55,178 nt of DNA from Candidatus Eisenbacteria bacterium RBG_16_71_46 (GTDB lineage: Bacteria; Eisenbacteria; RBG-16-71-46), in contig MFFQ01000083.1 in the NCBI GenBank assembly GCA_001780165.1, positions 1,142 to 56,319 on the forward strand, written 5' to 3'. The position numbers and the translations under genes are program-made. Below the pieces are notes generated by a model. The model was given only the letters and a program-made list of their open reading frames with translations, was not told the origin of the DNA and ran no database searches. Below are positions 8,334 through 16,850 of the stretch, piece after piece (within the stretch, counting starts at the first letter, position 1; each line of letters opens with the position of its first letter).

Positions 8334-10073
8334 CTAGTTGGAGAACCTCCAGCTCAGGGCCAGTCGTATCTCGCGGCCCGGACCCAGCGCCTCGCGGCCG
8401 GTGGCGGGGTCCACCCAGACCTCTTCGCGCGGGCGATCCTCGAGGTTGCGCAGCTGCAGCGTGATCATCGCATCGGCCAGGGTGAGCACAGCGCTCGCCC
8501 CGAACGTGACGTAGCCCGACAGCCGGCGCGAGGGGACGTTCTGACTCTCGCGCGGCCCCACCCCCGCGGCCTCGGCACGCAGCGTCACGCCGAGGTCGTT
8601 CTGGAACGCCGCGAACCGCGTCTCGAGCCCGGCGTGGGCGCCGTAGCCGGGATCCACCTGTGGCTGCACGGCGCCGGGGTCGCGCGCGAGGGCGAACCCT
8701 TCGAGGTCGGCGCCAACGTGGCGCAGCTGGCCCGCGGCCGAGAGCGTCAGCAGTCCGAAGTCGTAGGGGTCGGGCTCCGCGACGTAGCCCGCGCGCAGCC
8801 ACAGATCCTCGATCGCCGCGCGGCCCACCAGAGCCCGGTCACGCGCGCGCCCCGCGAGGAAGCCCGCCCGGGCGCGCGCCGCACGGGCCCGGTGCGGGAA
8901 GGACACCTCGCCGCCGATCTCGAAGCCGCCCGCCCAGACGCTCTGCAGGAAGGGCGCCTGGCCGGCCGCGAGGTCGGCCCACACCGGCTCCAACAGCCGG
9001 GCGAGCAGGATGCGGCCGTCGTACCCGCCGGAGCGGAAGCGGTAGGTGGCCGCCGGCGCGAGTTCGAAACGATCGGCGCCGCCGTCGCGTCCGGCCGCGA
9101 GCTCGACCCGCAGCCGGCCCTCGCCCGCCGGGCGCTCGAGGCCGAGGCGGGCTTGCACCATCGTCGCCTGCGCCGCGGCCGCTTGGGCGAACGCGCGGAC
9201 GATGGTGGTGCGCCGCCCCTCGATCGCCAGCGCCAGCGCGCCGGCCGTCCCGCCGTAGCGCAGGTCGCCCAGCGCCCGCACCTCCTGCGCGTCGCGCCGC
9301 GAGTACGGGAGCAGCGGACCGAAGCTCTGATGGAAATCGTAGCCGCGCGCCAGCGCCACCCCGCCCTCCCACCCGGCGCGGCGGTAACGATAGGCGGCGC
9401 CACCGCTCTCGCCGGCGGCGGACTGCTGCGACTCGTCGCGCAGCCGCGCGCCGCTGCCGCGCTGCGCGTAGGCGACCTCGACGCGGTGCGCGCCCCGCGT
9501 CAGCGCCCCCGACCCTCCCCACCGATGCTGCGCCGCCTCCCCCCGTCCGCCCACCGCGCCGTGGTTCGCGGCCGAGGTCTCCGCGCGCAGCCACGCCAGC
9601 GAGTCGCCGCGCTCGAGGATGAGCCCGTTCTCGTCGAGTCCGAACGATCCGCCCCGATGCGCGAACAGGGCGCGGGCCCGGCGGTCGGGCGCGCTCCCGG
9701 GCTGCCCGACCGCGGAGGCGAGCGGGGCGCCGAATCCCGGCCCGGCGCGCTCGACTCCCGGGGCGACCCAGACCGAATCGAAGAACGCGAGCGGCGTCGC
9801 CGCCGCCAGCACCCCGGGAAAGGGCAGCGCGCTCGGCGCGCGGCCCGGCTCGTCGGCCTGCCAGGCGCCCCGCGCCAGGCCCGCCAGGGTCCACGGGAAC
9901 GCGGTGCCGAGATCGGCGCCCGGGGTGTAGCCGGCCCGTCCGAGGTCGGCCCACCACGCCGGCAGGTTCGGGACACCCGCTCCCGCGATGGTCATGCGGT
10001 CCGGCCCCGGAGCCTGAGCGCATGCCGCGGCTGCGGCGAAGACTAGGAGGACAGCCGCTGCCGGTAGTGCCAG
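8334..10073 (-). CDS. Outer-membrane beta-barrel protein, TonB-receptor-like C-terminus
   Basis: Predicted outer-membrane protein of about 560-580 residues. A signal peptide (LALPAAAVLLVFAAAAACAQA) is followed by alternating hydrophobic/polar strands throughout and a C-terminal strand ending LALSWRF-SN. The tail phrase with NLEDRPREEVWV and GREIRLALSWRF resembles the last strands of TonB-dependent receptors (NLFN.....GR....l..rF), but no plug domain or TonB box is visible. The 5' end overlaps the ECF S-subunit gene by about 30 bases, suggesting joint vitamin or cofactor uptake across both membranes. The start is a problem: no ATG, GTG or TTG precedes the signal peptide in a sensible place. 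I place it at CTG 10073; ATG 9995 would delete the signal peptide. Confidence 0.6.
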   Translation of the reverse strand: MALPAAAVLLVFAAAAACAQAPGPDRMTIAGAGVPNLPAWWADLGRAGYTPGADLGTAFPWTLAGLARGAWQADEPGRAPSALPFPGVLAAATPLAFFDSVWVAPGVERAGPGFGAPLASAVGQPGSAPDRRARALFAHRGGSFGLDENGLILERGDSLAWLRAETSAANHGAVGGRGEAAQHRWGGSGALTRGAHRVEVAYAQRGSGARLRDESQQSAAGESGGAAYRYRRAGWEGGVALARGYDFHQSFGPLLPYSRRDAQEVRALGDLRYGGTAGALALAIEGRRTTIVRAFAQAAAAQATMVQARLGLERPAGEGRLRVELAAGRDGGADRFELAPAATYRFRSGGYDGRILLARLLEPVWADLAAGQAPFLQSVWAGGFEIGGEVSFPHRARAARARAGFLAGRARDRALVGRAAIEDLWLRAGYVAEPDPYDFGLLTLSAAGQLRHVGADLEGFALARDPGAVQPQVDPGYGAHAGLETRFAAFQNDLGVTLRAEAAGVGPRESQNVPSRRLSGYVTFGASAVLTLADAMITLQLRNLEDRPREEVWVDPATGREALGPGREIRLALSWRFSN

Positions 10074-10534
10074 AACACGCCGGCGAGCGGCGCCCCGACG
10101 ACGGCGAACAGGACCGCGTTGGTCGCGATGTGCCAGAGCGCGAATGGAACGCCTCCGATCAGGGTGATGCCGATCCTTCCCAACAGGACTCCGCTGGCGA
10201 GGTTGGTGAGGAGGTCGTAGACGGCGGTGACCAGCGCGCCGGCGACGGCCAGGGTCGCCGCCCGGAAGGCCAGGCTCCGCGCCGGCCACGCGGCCGCCGC
10301 GAACCCGCCGCCGGCGAGACCCACCAGCGCCTCGCCCGCCACCTGCGCCAACGTGACCAGCGGGTGGACCGGTCCGTAGGGGTTGAGCAGCGAATACACC
10401 AGCATGGTGAGCACGCCCACCAGCACGCCGTCGCGCGCGCCGAGCAGCACGCCCGAAAAGAACACGACGAGGCTCAACACCTCGAAGTTGGGGATGGTCT
10501 CGGCGTAAACGCCGGTCAGACCTGCCGCCACCAT
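10043..10534 (-). CDS. ECF-type transporter substrate-binding (S) subunit-like membrane protein
   Basis: Inner-membrane protein of 163 residues with about five to six hydrophobic helices. The pattern PNFEVLSLVVFFSGVLLGAR-DG, VLTMLVYSLLNPYG, then a conserved-looking AQVAGEALVGLAGGGFAA resembles S-components of energy-coupling-factor vitamin transporters (the small integral subunits that bind riboflavin, cobalamin, biotin or queuosine precursors). The substrate cannot be told. No EcfA/EcfT genes are in the window; group II S-subunits share an energising module encoded elsewhere. The ATG at 10534 cuts into the first helix: 12 further in-frame codons upstream (RFSPRRLSYAAL) look like a proper N-terminus but have no canonical start. 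Its 3' end overlaps the outer-membrane barrel gene. Confidence 0.62.
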   Translation of the reverse strand: MVAAGLTGVYAETIPNFEVLSLVVFFSGVLLGARDGVLVGVLTMLVYSLLNPYGPVHPLVTLAQVAGEALVGLAGGGFAAAAWPARSLAFRAATLAVAGALVTAVYDLLTNLASGVLLGRIGITLIGGVPFALWHIATNAVLFAVVGAPLAGVFWHYRQRLSS

Positions 10535-10690
10535 CAGGGCCGCGTACGACAGGCGGCGCGGCGAGAACCGCGTGGATGCGATCGGTGGAGGTCTCCCTCG
10601 GGGCGTGGCCGGACGACGGAGCGACGCGGGAGATTAGCGGGGCGCTCGCGCGCAAGTCAACGCCGGGCCCACCCGCGGGAGCGGCGCCGC

Positions 10691-10850
10691 CGGGCCTCCG
10701 CGGGCGCGGACCTCCGCGCGGGCCTCTCGGCTCCGCGCATGGTGCCCGGCGATCCTCCGCGGGCGGGGACCTCCGCGCGGGGCTCTCGGCTCCGCGCATG
10801 GTGCCCGGCGGGCCTCCGCGGGCGGGGACCTCCGCGCGGGCCGTTCGGCC
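10691..10850. repeat. 59-bp GC-rich tandem repeat, about 2.7 copies
   Basis: Three copies of CCTCCGCGGGCG-GGACCTCCGCGCG... start at 10695, 10754 and 10813, exactly 59 bases apart. Copies 1 and 2 share their full length, ending CTCGGCTCCGCGCATGGTGC; copy 3 diverges after about 30 bases. The stretch is intergenic and has no ribosome site or domain-like translation, so I treat it as non-coding. Confidence 0.85.
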
Positions 10851-10876
10851 TCGCCTTCCTGGCGAGGCCTCGCTTG

Positions 10877-11056
10877 TCCTCGGCGCGCCCGCCAGTCCCT
10901 GGCTCCTGCGCGCCTGCGGAGCCCGCGCTCCGGTCCCCGCCCGCTCCGGCCCGCTGGCGAGCGCTGGTCCTCAGCGCGCCCGCCCTCCTTGGCTCCTGCG
11001 CGCCTGCGGAGCCCGCGCTCCGGTCCCCGCCCGCTCCGGCCCGCTGGCGAGCGTGG
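10877..11056. repeat. 90-bp GC-rich tandem duplication
   Basis: A second direct repeat follows the first block. A 64-base core from TGGCTCCTGCGCGCCTGCGG to CGCTGGCGAGCG is identical at 10900-10963 and 10990-11053, and the preceding 23-26 bases (TCCTCGGCGCGCCCGCC and TCCTCAGCGCGCCCGCC) are also repeated with one small length change. Near identity implies a recent duplication. With the 59-bp repeat it fills most of the 10,640-11,110 gap between the PHP gene and the ECF gene. Confidence 0.88.
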
Positions 11057-11110
11057 CCGTTTGCTCGGGGCCGGGGTTTGCGCGGCCGCGGGCGCTTGCG
11101 GGCGGAGGCG

Positions 11111-11956
11111 CTAGTGGGCGGCGCCCGCGGCCTGCCGGAGCTTGCCGACGATCTCGAAGGGAATCGGCAGGTCGCCGAGATCGGCGCCGCGGCCCACGGC
11201 GTGGAAGTCCGAACCGCCGCTCTCGAGCAGGCCGAGGCGCCCGGCCAGCGCCCGAAAGCGCAGCACGGTGTTCGCGCCGTGCTGCGGGTGCCAGATCTCG
11301 ATCCCGTCGAGACCGGCGGCCCGCAGACGCTCGATCGCCGAGTCCGACATCGACGCGCCGGGGTGCGCGAGGACGCTCACCCCTCCGGCGTCGTGGATCA
11401 GGGCGATGGCATCCTCGGTGCGAAACGCCGGTCGCGCCACGAAGGCCGGGGCGTAGGCGCCGAGGAAGCGGCGGAAGGCGTCGTCCAGGGTCGTCACGTG
11501 CCCCGCGCGCAGCAGGGCCTCGGCGATGTGCGGGCGGCCCACGACGCCCGGTCCGGCAAGCGCCATCACGGCGTCGAAGGCCACCGGGGCGCCCAGCTCC
11601 CGCAGGCGCCCGAGGATGGTCTCGACGCGCTGCAGCCGCTCGGCGTGGAATTGCCGCAGGCGCTCGAGCAGGGTGGTGCTGGTGACGTCCACGAAGAACC
11701 CCAGCACGTGGAGGTCGGCGCCCTCCATCTCCGAGGAGATCTCGATTCCCGGGAGGACTTCGATCTCGGCTCCGGCGGCCGCGATCGCGCGCGGCAGCCC
11801 CTCGACCGAGTCATGATCCGTGACCGCGATCGCCGCCAGGCGGCGGGCGGTGGCGCGCGCCACCAGCTCCTCGGGGGTGAGCATCCCATCGCTGAAGATG
11901 GTGTGGCTGTGGAGGTCCACCCTGCGATCGCCCTGGGCCGGGGGCGGATCGATCAC
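11111..11956 (-). CDS. PHP-domain phosphoesterase (YciV/RNase AM-like)
   Basis: Metal-dependent phosphoesterase of 281 residues. The PHP motifs are clear: RVDLHSHTIFSDGMLTPEEL (motif I), AVTDHDSVEG (II), PGIEISSEMEG-DLHVLGFF (III), VSVLAHPG and a final GGSDFH. Length and motif spacing match the TrpH/YciV family, members of which are 3',5'-nucleoside bisphosphate phosphatases or 5'-3' RNA exonucleases acting on short RNAs. GTG at 11956 overlaps the TAG stop of the upstream TPR gene (TAGTG), so translation is probably coupled. The link to TPR and histidine-degradation genes is positional only. Confidence 0.87.
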   Translation of the reverse strand: MIDPPPAQGDRRVDLHSHTIFSDGMLTPEELVARATARRLAAIAVTDHDSVEGLPRAIAAAGAEIEVLPGIEISSEMEGADLHVLGFFVDVTSTTLLERLRQFHAERLQRVETILGRLRELGAPVAFDAVMALAGPGVVGRPHIAEALLRAGHVTTLDDAFRRFLGAYAPAFVARPAFRTEDAIALIHDAGGVSVLAHPGASMSDSAIERLRAAGLDGIEIWHPQHGANTVLRFRALAGRLGLLESGGSDFHAVGRGADLGDLPIPFEIVGKLRQAAGAAH

Positions 11957-13941
11957 TAGCGGCCCTCCAGCGTCTTGCGCAGCACCCGGATCTTGAGCGC
12001 GACGTCCGGGTAGCTGGCCTGGGCGGCGTAGACGTTCTCGAACTCGGCCAGCGCCTCTTCCACTCGTCCCGCGGCTTCGTGCGCCAGGCCGAGCTGGTAG
12101 CGCAGGTTGTTGGCGGTCTCGGAATCGAGCCGGCCGCCCTCCAGCGCCACGCTGAACTCCTGGGCCGCATCGTCGAACCGTCCCTGGTCGAGCAGGCAGC
12201 GCCCGATCATCTCCGCGCAGCGATCGATGTAGGCCGGGTCGAGCGCGGCGACCCGGAACGAATCCACCGCCTGCTCGAGCAGGCCCATCTCGCGGTAGGC
12301 CATGGCGAGGTCGTAGTGACTCTGCGCGTCCCCCGAGAGCTGCGCCTCGACGCCACGCTGGAACTCGTTGATGAGCGATCCCAGATCGAACGTGACCGCC
12401 TCGCCGCGGCCCACCGCCACTTCGACGCGGCCGCCCTCGTCGCCGGCGTCGTCGTCGCCCTCCGGCACCGCGACGGGCGCGGCGGGAGTCTCGGGCGCGG
12501 CGGTGGCCACCGATCCCGCCTGGGCCGCGCGGGCCTTGGCATCGGCCGGCACCATGCGCTGCAGGCGGCGGCTCGCCATCTCGTTCGCCGGATCGAAGCC
12601 GACGGCGCGCTCGAACCAGCCGCGAGCCCCGGCGCTGTCACCGTTGTTGAGGGCCCGGTCGCCGAGATCGCACGCCACCTGCGCCGCCTCGGAGAGGTCC
12701 TTGCGCCGCTCGCAGTTCGAGAGCCACAACTCCATCACCTCGTTCGAGGCGTGAGCGCTCTTGCCCAGGCTGCGGTAGATCGTGGCGGCACTGTCGAGTC
12801 GGCCGAGGGCCTCGTAGGCCTGGGCGGCGTGGCTCAGCGCGGTGCTGGCGGCCCGGCGGTCGCCGGCCCGGAAGTACTCCTGCGCCTGGCTGAGCAGCTT
12901 CTCGACCTCGGTGAGTCCCTCGGGATCGGCCGGCGGCGGCGGCGTGGGGCGGTCCTGCGTGGCCGGGGCGTCGAACCGCAGTCCGCGGATGCCGCCGGCG
13001 GTTCGTGGGGCCTCGACCGGCGGGCCCGGGCTCGACCCGTTGACCTCCGCCGCGGGCTCGCGGACCGGCAGCCGGGGCGGCCCTCCGGCGGGGTTGGGGC
13101 GCGGCGGCACCTGGAACGCCTGGTCGCCGCGCTCGATGTCCGGCAGCTCGGCGGCGGAGGGCTGGGTGGCGAACGCCGCGGGCGGCGACGAGCGTTCGAC
13201 CTCGAGCCCCTCGCCCGTGCGGGAGGCACCCCCGTGGGGAAGCACGGGGCGCCCGCCTACCGGCGCGCTCGCGGGATGCGCCGTCTGGGCCTCGGCGCTC
13301 GCTCCCGGCTTGAGCTCCTCGGCCTGGCGGCGCATGCGCTCCGCGCTCTGGAGATCGCCCGCCTTGCGGTAGTGGACCGCCGCGTCGACCAGGGTCTTGG
13401 CCGCCCCGTCCTTGTCGACGAGCTGGACCTGCACCTCGGCGAGGCGCTCGAGGGTGCGGATGTTGTCGGGGCAGACTTCGAAGCCCTTGCGCAACGCCTC
13501 GGCGGCGGCGAGGAACTTCTTCTGCTGGGCCAGGCGCTCCGCATACTGCATGTAGTAGAGCGCCGACTCGGTGGAGAGGCCGTCGCGCGCGTGGAGACTG
13601 GCCAGACGCTCGAGCACGTCGGTCGAGCCGAGCGAGAGCCGCACCATCTTCTTGCAGACGGCGATCCCGTTCTTGTAGAGCCCGGCCTTCTCGTAGGCCT
13701 CGCCCGCCGAGAGGTAGCGCTCGGCGGCCCCGCGCTGATCGCCCTTCTTGTACAGGAGGTCAGCGATGAGGACGTAGTTGTAGGGATCAGAGTCGTCGGA
13801 CGCGACGAGCTTTTCGTACTCGTTGAGAGCGCCGTCCAGATCTCCATTCTGAACGCAGCGCTGGGCCCGACGCTTGATCTCGATCGCCTTTTCCAAGTTG
13901 GCTTTCTCCGCGGGACGGCGGGATTCCCGCCCCGTGCTCAA
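11956..13941 (-). CDS. TPR-repeat protein
   Basis: Cytoplasmic protein of up to 661 residues built from tetratricopeptide-like helical repeats. There is an N-terminal set (about 15-215: GDLDGALNEYEKLVASDDSD, GDQRGAAERYLSAGEAYEKAG and others), a Pro/Ala-rich linker (about 220-350), and a C-terminal set (about 350-650) ending in YRMGLLEQAVDSFRVAALDP-like and VEEALAEFENVY-like repeats. No catalytic domain or signal peptide is visible, so it is likely a scaffold or adaptor. Similar TPR proteins occur near pilus and gliding genes, but the partner is unknown. The TTG at 13941 is the first start; TTG at 13896, nine bases after GGAG and directly before LEKAIEIKRR, is a credible alternative. Confidence 0.78.
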   Translation of the reverse strand: MSTGRESRRPAEKANLEKAIEIKRRAQRCVQNGDLDGALNEYEKLVASDDSDPYNYVLIADLLYKKGDQRGAAERYLSAGEAYEKAGLYKNGIAVCKKMVRLSLGSTDVLERLASLHARDGLSTESALYYMQYAERLAQQKKFLAAAEALRKGFEVCPDNIRTLERLAEVQVQLVDKDGAAKTLVDAAVHYRKAGDLQSAERMRRQAEELKPGASAEAQTAHPASAPVGGRPVLPHGGASRTGEGLEVERSSPPAAFATQPSAAELPDIERGDQAFQVPPRPNPAGGPPRLPVREPAAEVNGSSPGPPVEAPRTAGGIRGLRFDAPATQDRPTPPPPADPEGLTEVEKLLSQAQEYFRAGDRRAASTALSHAAQAYEALGRLDSAATIYRSLGKSAHASNEVMELWLSNCERRKDLSEAAQVACDLGDRALNNGDSAGARGWFERAVGFDPANEMASRRLQRMVPADAKARAAQAGSVATAAPETPAAPVAVPEGDDDAGDEGGRVEVAVGRGEAVTFDLGSLINEFQRGVEAQLSGDAQSHYDLAMAYREMGLLEQAVDSFRVAALDPAYIDRCAEMIGRCLLDQGRFDDAAQEFSVALEGGRLDSETANNLRYQLGLAHEAAGRVEEALAEFENVYAAQASYPDVALKIRVLRKTLEGR

Positions 13942-13951
13942 GCTCCATCTT

Positions 13952-15484
13952 TCAAGCGTTTAGGGCGGCATGCAAAGCGTCCAGGCCGCGCTGGGCTGCC
14001 GGACCCAGCGCCTCCCGTAAACGCTTCAAGCCCCTCTCCACGTCGTCTTTATCGGCCGAGGCGGAAAGTGACTTCAGGTTGATTTCCACGTTGAGGAGGG
14101 CCCCTTCGGCCGCGGCCCGCGCGATCAAACCGGCAACTCCGGCGTCCGTCACCGCGTTGACGTTGCCGAGGCTGGCCGCCCGGCCGGCCAGCTCCACCAC
14201 CGCCAGGCAGGCTTCGGCAGTTTGCAATGGCACCCGCGCGGCCTCGATCCCCGCAGCAGCCAACGCCTCCGCCCGGGCGCCCTGCTCGGCCGGGGTGGAC
14301 TCCGGCAGGCGGCGCGCCCGCAGCACCGCCTCGAACGCCTCGCTGTCGCGGCGCGCCAGGCCCATGAGGCTCCCGCGCAGCGCTTCGGCCTCGCGCTGGA
14401 TCGCGCGCATCGCGTCCTGGTGGGCGGCGTAGCGCTTCTTCCCCACCGTCAGGTTGGCCACCATGGTGGCGAGGCAGGTGGCCAGCGCCCCGGTGAACGC
14501 GGCGACCGTGCCGCCGCCCGGAGTCGGCGCGGCCGCGGCCACCTGGTCGAAGAAGGTCGCGATCGAGACCGCCTCGCTCACCGGCGGCTGGCGCAGGCGC
14601 AACTCGAGCACCTGGTCGCGGCGGAACGCTTCCAGCTGGAGCGCGTGCGCGGCGGCGTCGAGCAGGGCGAACTCGGGAACCAGTCCGACCACCTCGCAGC
14701 CCGAGATCAGAGCGCCGCGGCGCGCGGCCTCGTCGCGCACCAGCGCCAACACGCGGTGGATCGGGGTCGCCTCGACGTTCACCAGGTTCATGCTGACCTG
14801 CGCGCGGCGACCGCCCTCGATCGAGAAGCCGAGCGCGCGCACGTTGGCGAGGCCTCCGCTGCGCTCGCGGATCGCCGCCGCGATCGCCTTCGCCACCCGC
14901 ACGTCGCCGGTGTTGAGATTGGCGTTGAACGCCACCAGGAAGCGCCGCGCCCCCACCGCGACGGCGCCCGCCGTGGGGTGGATGCGCTCGGGGCCGAAGT
15001 CGGGCCGCCGTGCCGGGTCACGGCCGATGGCCGCGCGCAGGCCCTCGAACTCCCCGCGCCTCACGTCCGCCAGGCTCACGCGCTCGGGACGCGCCGCCGC
15101 CGCCTCGTAGAGGAACACCGGGATCGACAGCTCCTCGCCGATGCGCCGCCCCAGCTGCCGCGCCCATTCGGCGCAGTCCTCGAGCGTGACGCCCTCCACC
15201 GGCACCAACGGGATGACGTCGGTGGCGCCCATGCGCGGGTGCTGGCCCGAGTGTCGGTTGAGGTCGATCAGCTCCGCCGCCCGGCGGGCGAGGCGGAACG
15301 CGGCCTCCATCACCGGCTCCGGCTCGCCGGCGAAGGTGATCACCGAGCGGTTGTGATCGGCGTCCATCTCGCTGTCGAGCAGCGTGACGCCGCCGACGGT
15401 CGCGGCCTCCTGGACCAGGCGGTCCACGACCTCGCGACGCCGCCCCTCCGAGACGTTCGGCACGCATTCGATGAGGCGCGCCAT
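13952..15484 (-). CDS. Glutamate formiminotransferase / formimidoyltetrahydrofolate cyclodeaminase fusion
   Basis: Bifunctional enzyme of 510 residues at the end of histidine breakdown. It transfers the formimino group of N-formiminoglutamate to tetrahydrofolate, then deaminates it to methenyl-THF. The N-terminal half (1-300) is the transferase (MARLIECVPNVSEGR, DADHNRSVITFAG, HPRMGATDVIPLVP, NANLNTGDVRVAK). The C-terminal half (about 310-510) is the cyclodeaminase (APTPGGGTVAAFTGALA, a ligand-binding loop, then MVANLTVGKK). This fused form is like the animal FTCD. It lies downstream of hutI, and no hutG is present, so formiminoglutamate is handled through folate rather than hydrolysed to formamide. 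ATG at 15484, 46 nt from hutI. Confidence 0.93.
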   Translation of the reverse strand: MARLIECVPNVSEGRRREVVDRLVQEAATVGGVTLLDSEMDADHNRSVITFAGEPEPVMEAAFRLARRAAELIDLNRHSGQHPRMGATDVIPLVPVEGVTLEDCAEWARQLGRRIGEELSIPVFLYEAAAARPERVSLADVRRGEFEGLRAAIGRDPARRPDFGPERIHPTAGAVAVGARRFLVAFNANLNTGDVRVAKAIAAAIRERSGGLANVRALGFSIEGGRRAQVSMNLVNVEATPIHRVLALVRDEAARRGALISGCEVVGLVPEFALLDAAAHALQLEAFRRDQVLELRLRQPPVSEAVSIATFFDQVAAAAPTPGGGTVAAFTGALATCLATMVANLTVGKKRYAAHQDAMRAIQREAEALRGSLMGLARRDSEAFEAVLRARRLPESTPAEQGARAEALAAAGIEAARVPLQTAEACLAVVELAGRAASLGNVNAVTDAGVAGLIARAAAEGALLNVEINLKSLSASADKDDVERGLKRLREALGPAAQRGLDALHAALNA

Positions 15485-15530
15485 CAGGCCCTCGCCACGC
15501 CCGCGCCGGCGGCGCGGCCCGGCGCGCCGC

Positions 15531-16826
15531 TCACGGCCACACCCGGCGCTCGAGGGTCGGCAGGGCGAGGTCGGCGCCGCGCACGAAGACGGCGTCGGGC
15601 CGCACCGCCGGCAGCCAGTAGGACAGCTCCTCCAGCGTCTCGCACTCCCACACCACCGCGTCGCCGAAGGCGCCGGGATTGAGGTGTCCGGCCTCGGCCT
15701 CGACCCCGAGCGCGCGGGCGGCGTTGTAGGTCATCGCCAGCAGCGTCTCCTCGGCGTTGAGGCCGCACAGGCGCGCGGCCAGCGCGCCGCATTCGAGCAA
15801 CGATTGGGCCGGCGCGGTGCCGGGGTTGAAATCGGTGGCGATCGCCACGCGGGCCCCGCTGCGCCGCAGCATCGCCGCCTCCGGCAGGCGCAGGCCGAGG
15901 CTCAGGGCGGCGACCGGCAGCAGCACGCCCACGGTGCCGGCGCGGGCCAGCGCCTTCCAGTCCTTCTCGATCGCGTTCTCGAGATGGTCCGCCGAGCGCG
16001 CGCCCAGTTCCGCCGCCAGCGCCGCGCCGCGGGTGCGCTCGAGCTGGTCGGCGTGGACGTGGAGGTCGAATCCCAGCTCGCGCGCGCACTCGAGCACCCG
16101 GCGGCACTCCTTGAGGCTGAACCCCACCGGGTCGCAGAACACGTCCACCGCGGTGGCGAGATCGCGGCGCCGGATCTCCGGCAGCGTCTGGCCGCACAGC
16201 TCGTCGAGCAGCGCGGCGCGGCGGCCGCGGTAGTCGTCCGGCAGCGCGTGGAGCACCAGCGCGGTGCGATGCACCCGCACCGGCACGCGCAGCGCCGCGG
16301 CGCGGATCAGGTGCAGCAGCCGCAGCTCGGCCGTGGGCGTCAGCCCGTAGCCGCTCTTGACCTCGACCGACGTGCAGCCGTTCGCGCGCCAGCGCTCGAG
16401 CCGGTTGGCGAGCGTCTTCTCCAGCACGTCGTCGCGCTCGGCCAGCGTCGCCGCCACGGTGGCGCGAATGCCTCCGCCCGAGGCCGCGATCGCCGCGTAG
16501 TCCTCGCCCGCCAGGCGGCGCTGGAACTCGCCCGCGCGATGCCCGGCGAAGATCATGTGGGTGTGGCAGTCCACCAGCGCCGGGGTCACCAGGCGTCCGT
16601 GGGCGTTGATCGGCCGCGCCTCGCTGTGGCGGCGCACGACCTCGGCGCCGGTCCCGACCTCGAGCACCCGCCCGTCCTGGAAGACCACCACGCCCTTGGG
16701 ATGGCGCACCACCCCTCGTCCTTCCGGCTCCGGGGTCACGACCTCGGAGGTGTTGTGGATCATCAGGTAGGAGGTGCGTCCCGCCACCGCCCGGTCCATG
16801 GGACTGCGCGTCGGCATCGTCGTCAT
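15531..16826 (-). CDS. hutI: Imidazolonepropionase HutI
   Basis: Hydrolyses 4-imidazolone-5-propionate to N-formiminoglutamate, step three of histidine degradation. This amidohydrolase-fold metalloenzyme of 431 residues has metal ligands in VDCHTHMIFAGHRAGEF, a substrate-binding EVKSGYGL, the further metal His in LHVHADQ, and ATDFNPGTAP near the C-terminus, all diagnostic of HutI. The N-terminus is slightly long; translation could begin at the internal Met10. The ATG at 16826 has GAGG five bases upstream and is 19 nt from the hutU stop. A perfect 16-bp palindrome spans that gap. Operon with hutH, hutU and the FTCD fusion. Confidence 0.95.
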   Translation of the reverse strand: MTTMPTRSPMDRAVAGRTSYLMIHNTSEVVTPEPEGRGVVRHPKGVVVFQDGRVLEVGTGAEVVRRHSEARPINAHGRLVTPALVDCHTHMIFAGHRAGEFQRRLAGEDYAAIAASGGGIRATVAATLAERDDVLEKTLANRLERWRANGCTSVEVKSGYGLTPTAELRLLHLIRAAALRVPVRVHRTALVLHALPDDYRGRRAALLDELCGQTLPEIRRRDLATAVDVFCDPVGFSLKECRRVLECARELGFDLHVHADQLERTRGAALAAELGARSADHLENAIEKDWKALARAGTVGVLLPVAALSLGLRLPEAAMLRRSGARVAIATDFNPGTAPAQSLLECGALAARLCGLNAEETLLAMTYNAARALGVEAEAGHLNPGAFGDAVVWECETLEELSYWLPAVRPDAVFVRGADLALPTLERRVWP

Positions 16827-16834
16827 GAGCGCCT

Positions 16835-16850
16835 CGTGACCCGGGTCACG
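16835..16850. promoter_or_regulatory. 16-bp perfect palindrome at the hutU-hutI junction
   Basis: CGTGACCCGGGTCACG is a perfect inverted repeat covering the hutU stop codon and most of the 19-nt gap before the hutI start. It could be a regulator-binding site or an RNA hairpin affecting hutI translation. GTGACCC recurs once directly after it (16853-16859). Confidence 0.4.

Noticed and set aside
10600-10690. Vitamin riboswitch upstream of the ECF gene
   Set aside because: No cobalamin, TPP, FMN or preQ1 conserved core could be recognised; the DNA is only generally GC-rich.
11004-11110. Possible small protein within the repeat block
   Set aside because: Only repeated Ala/Arg/Pro/Ser-type translations with no ribosome site or domain appear, so it is treated as non-coding.
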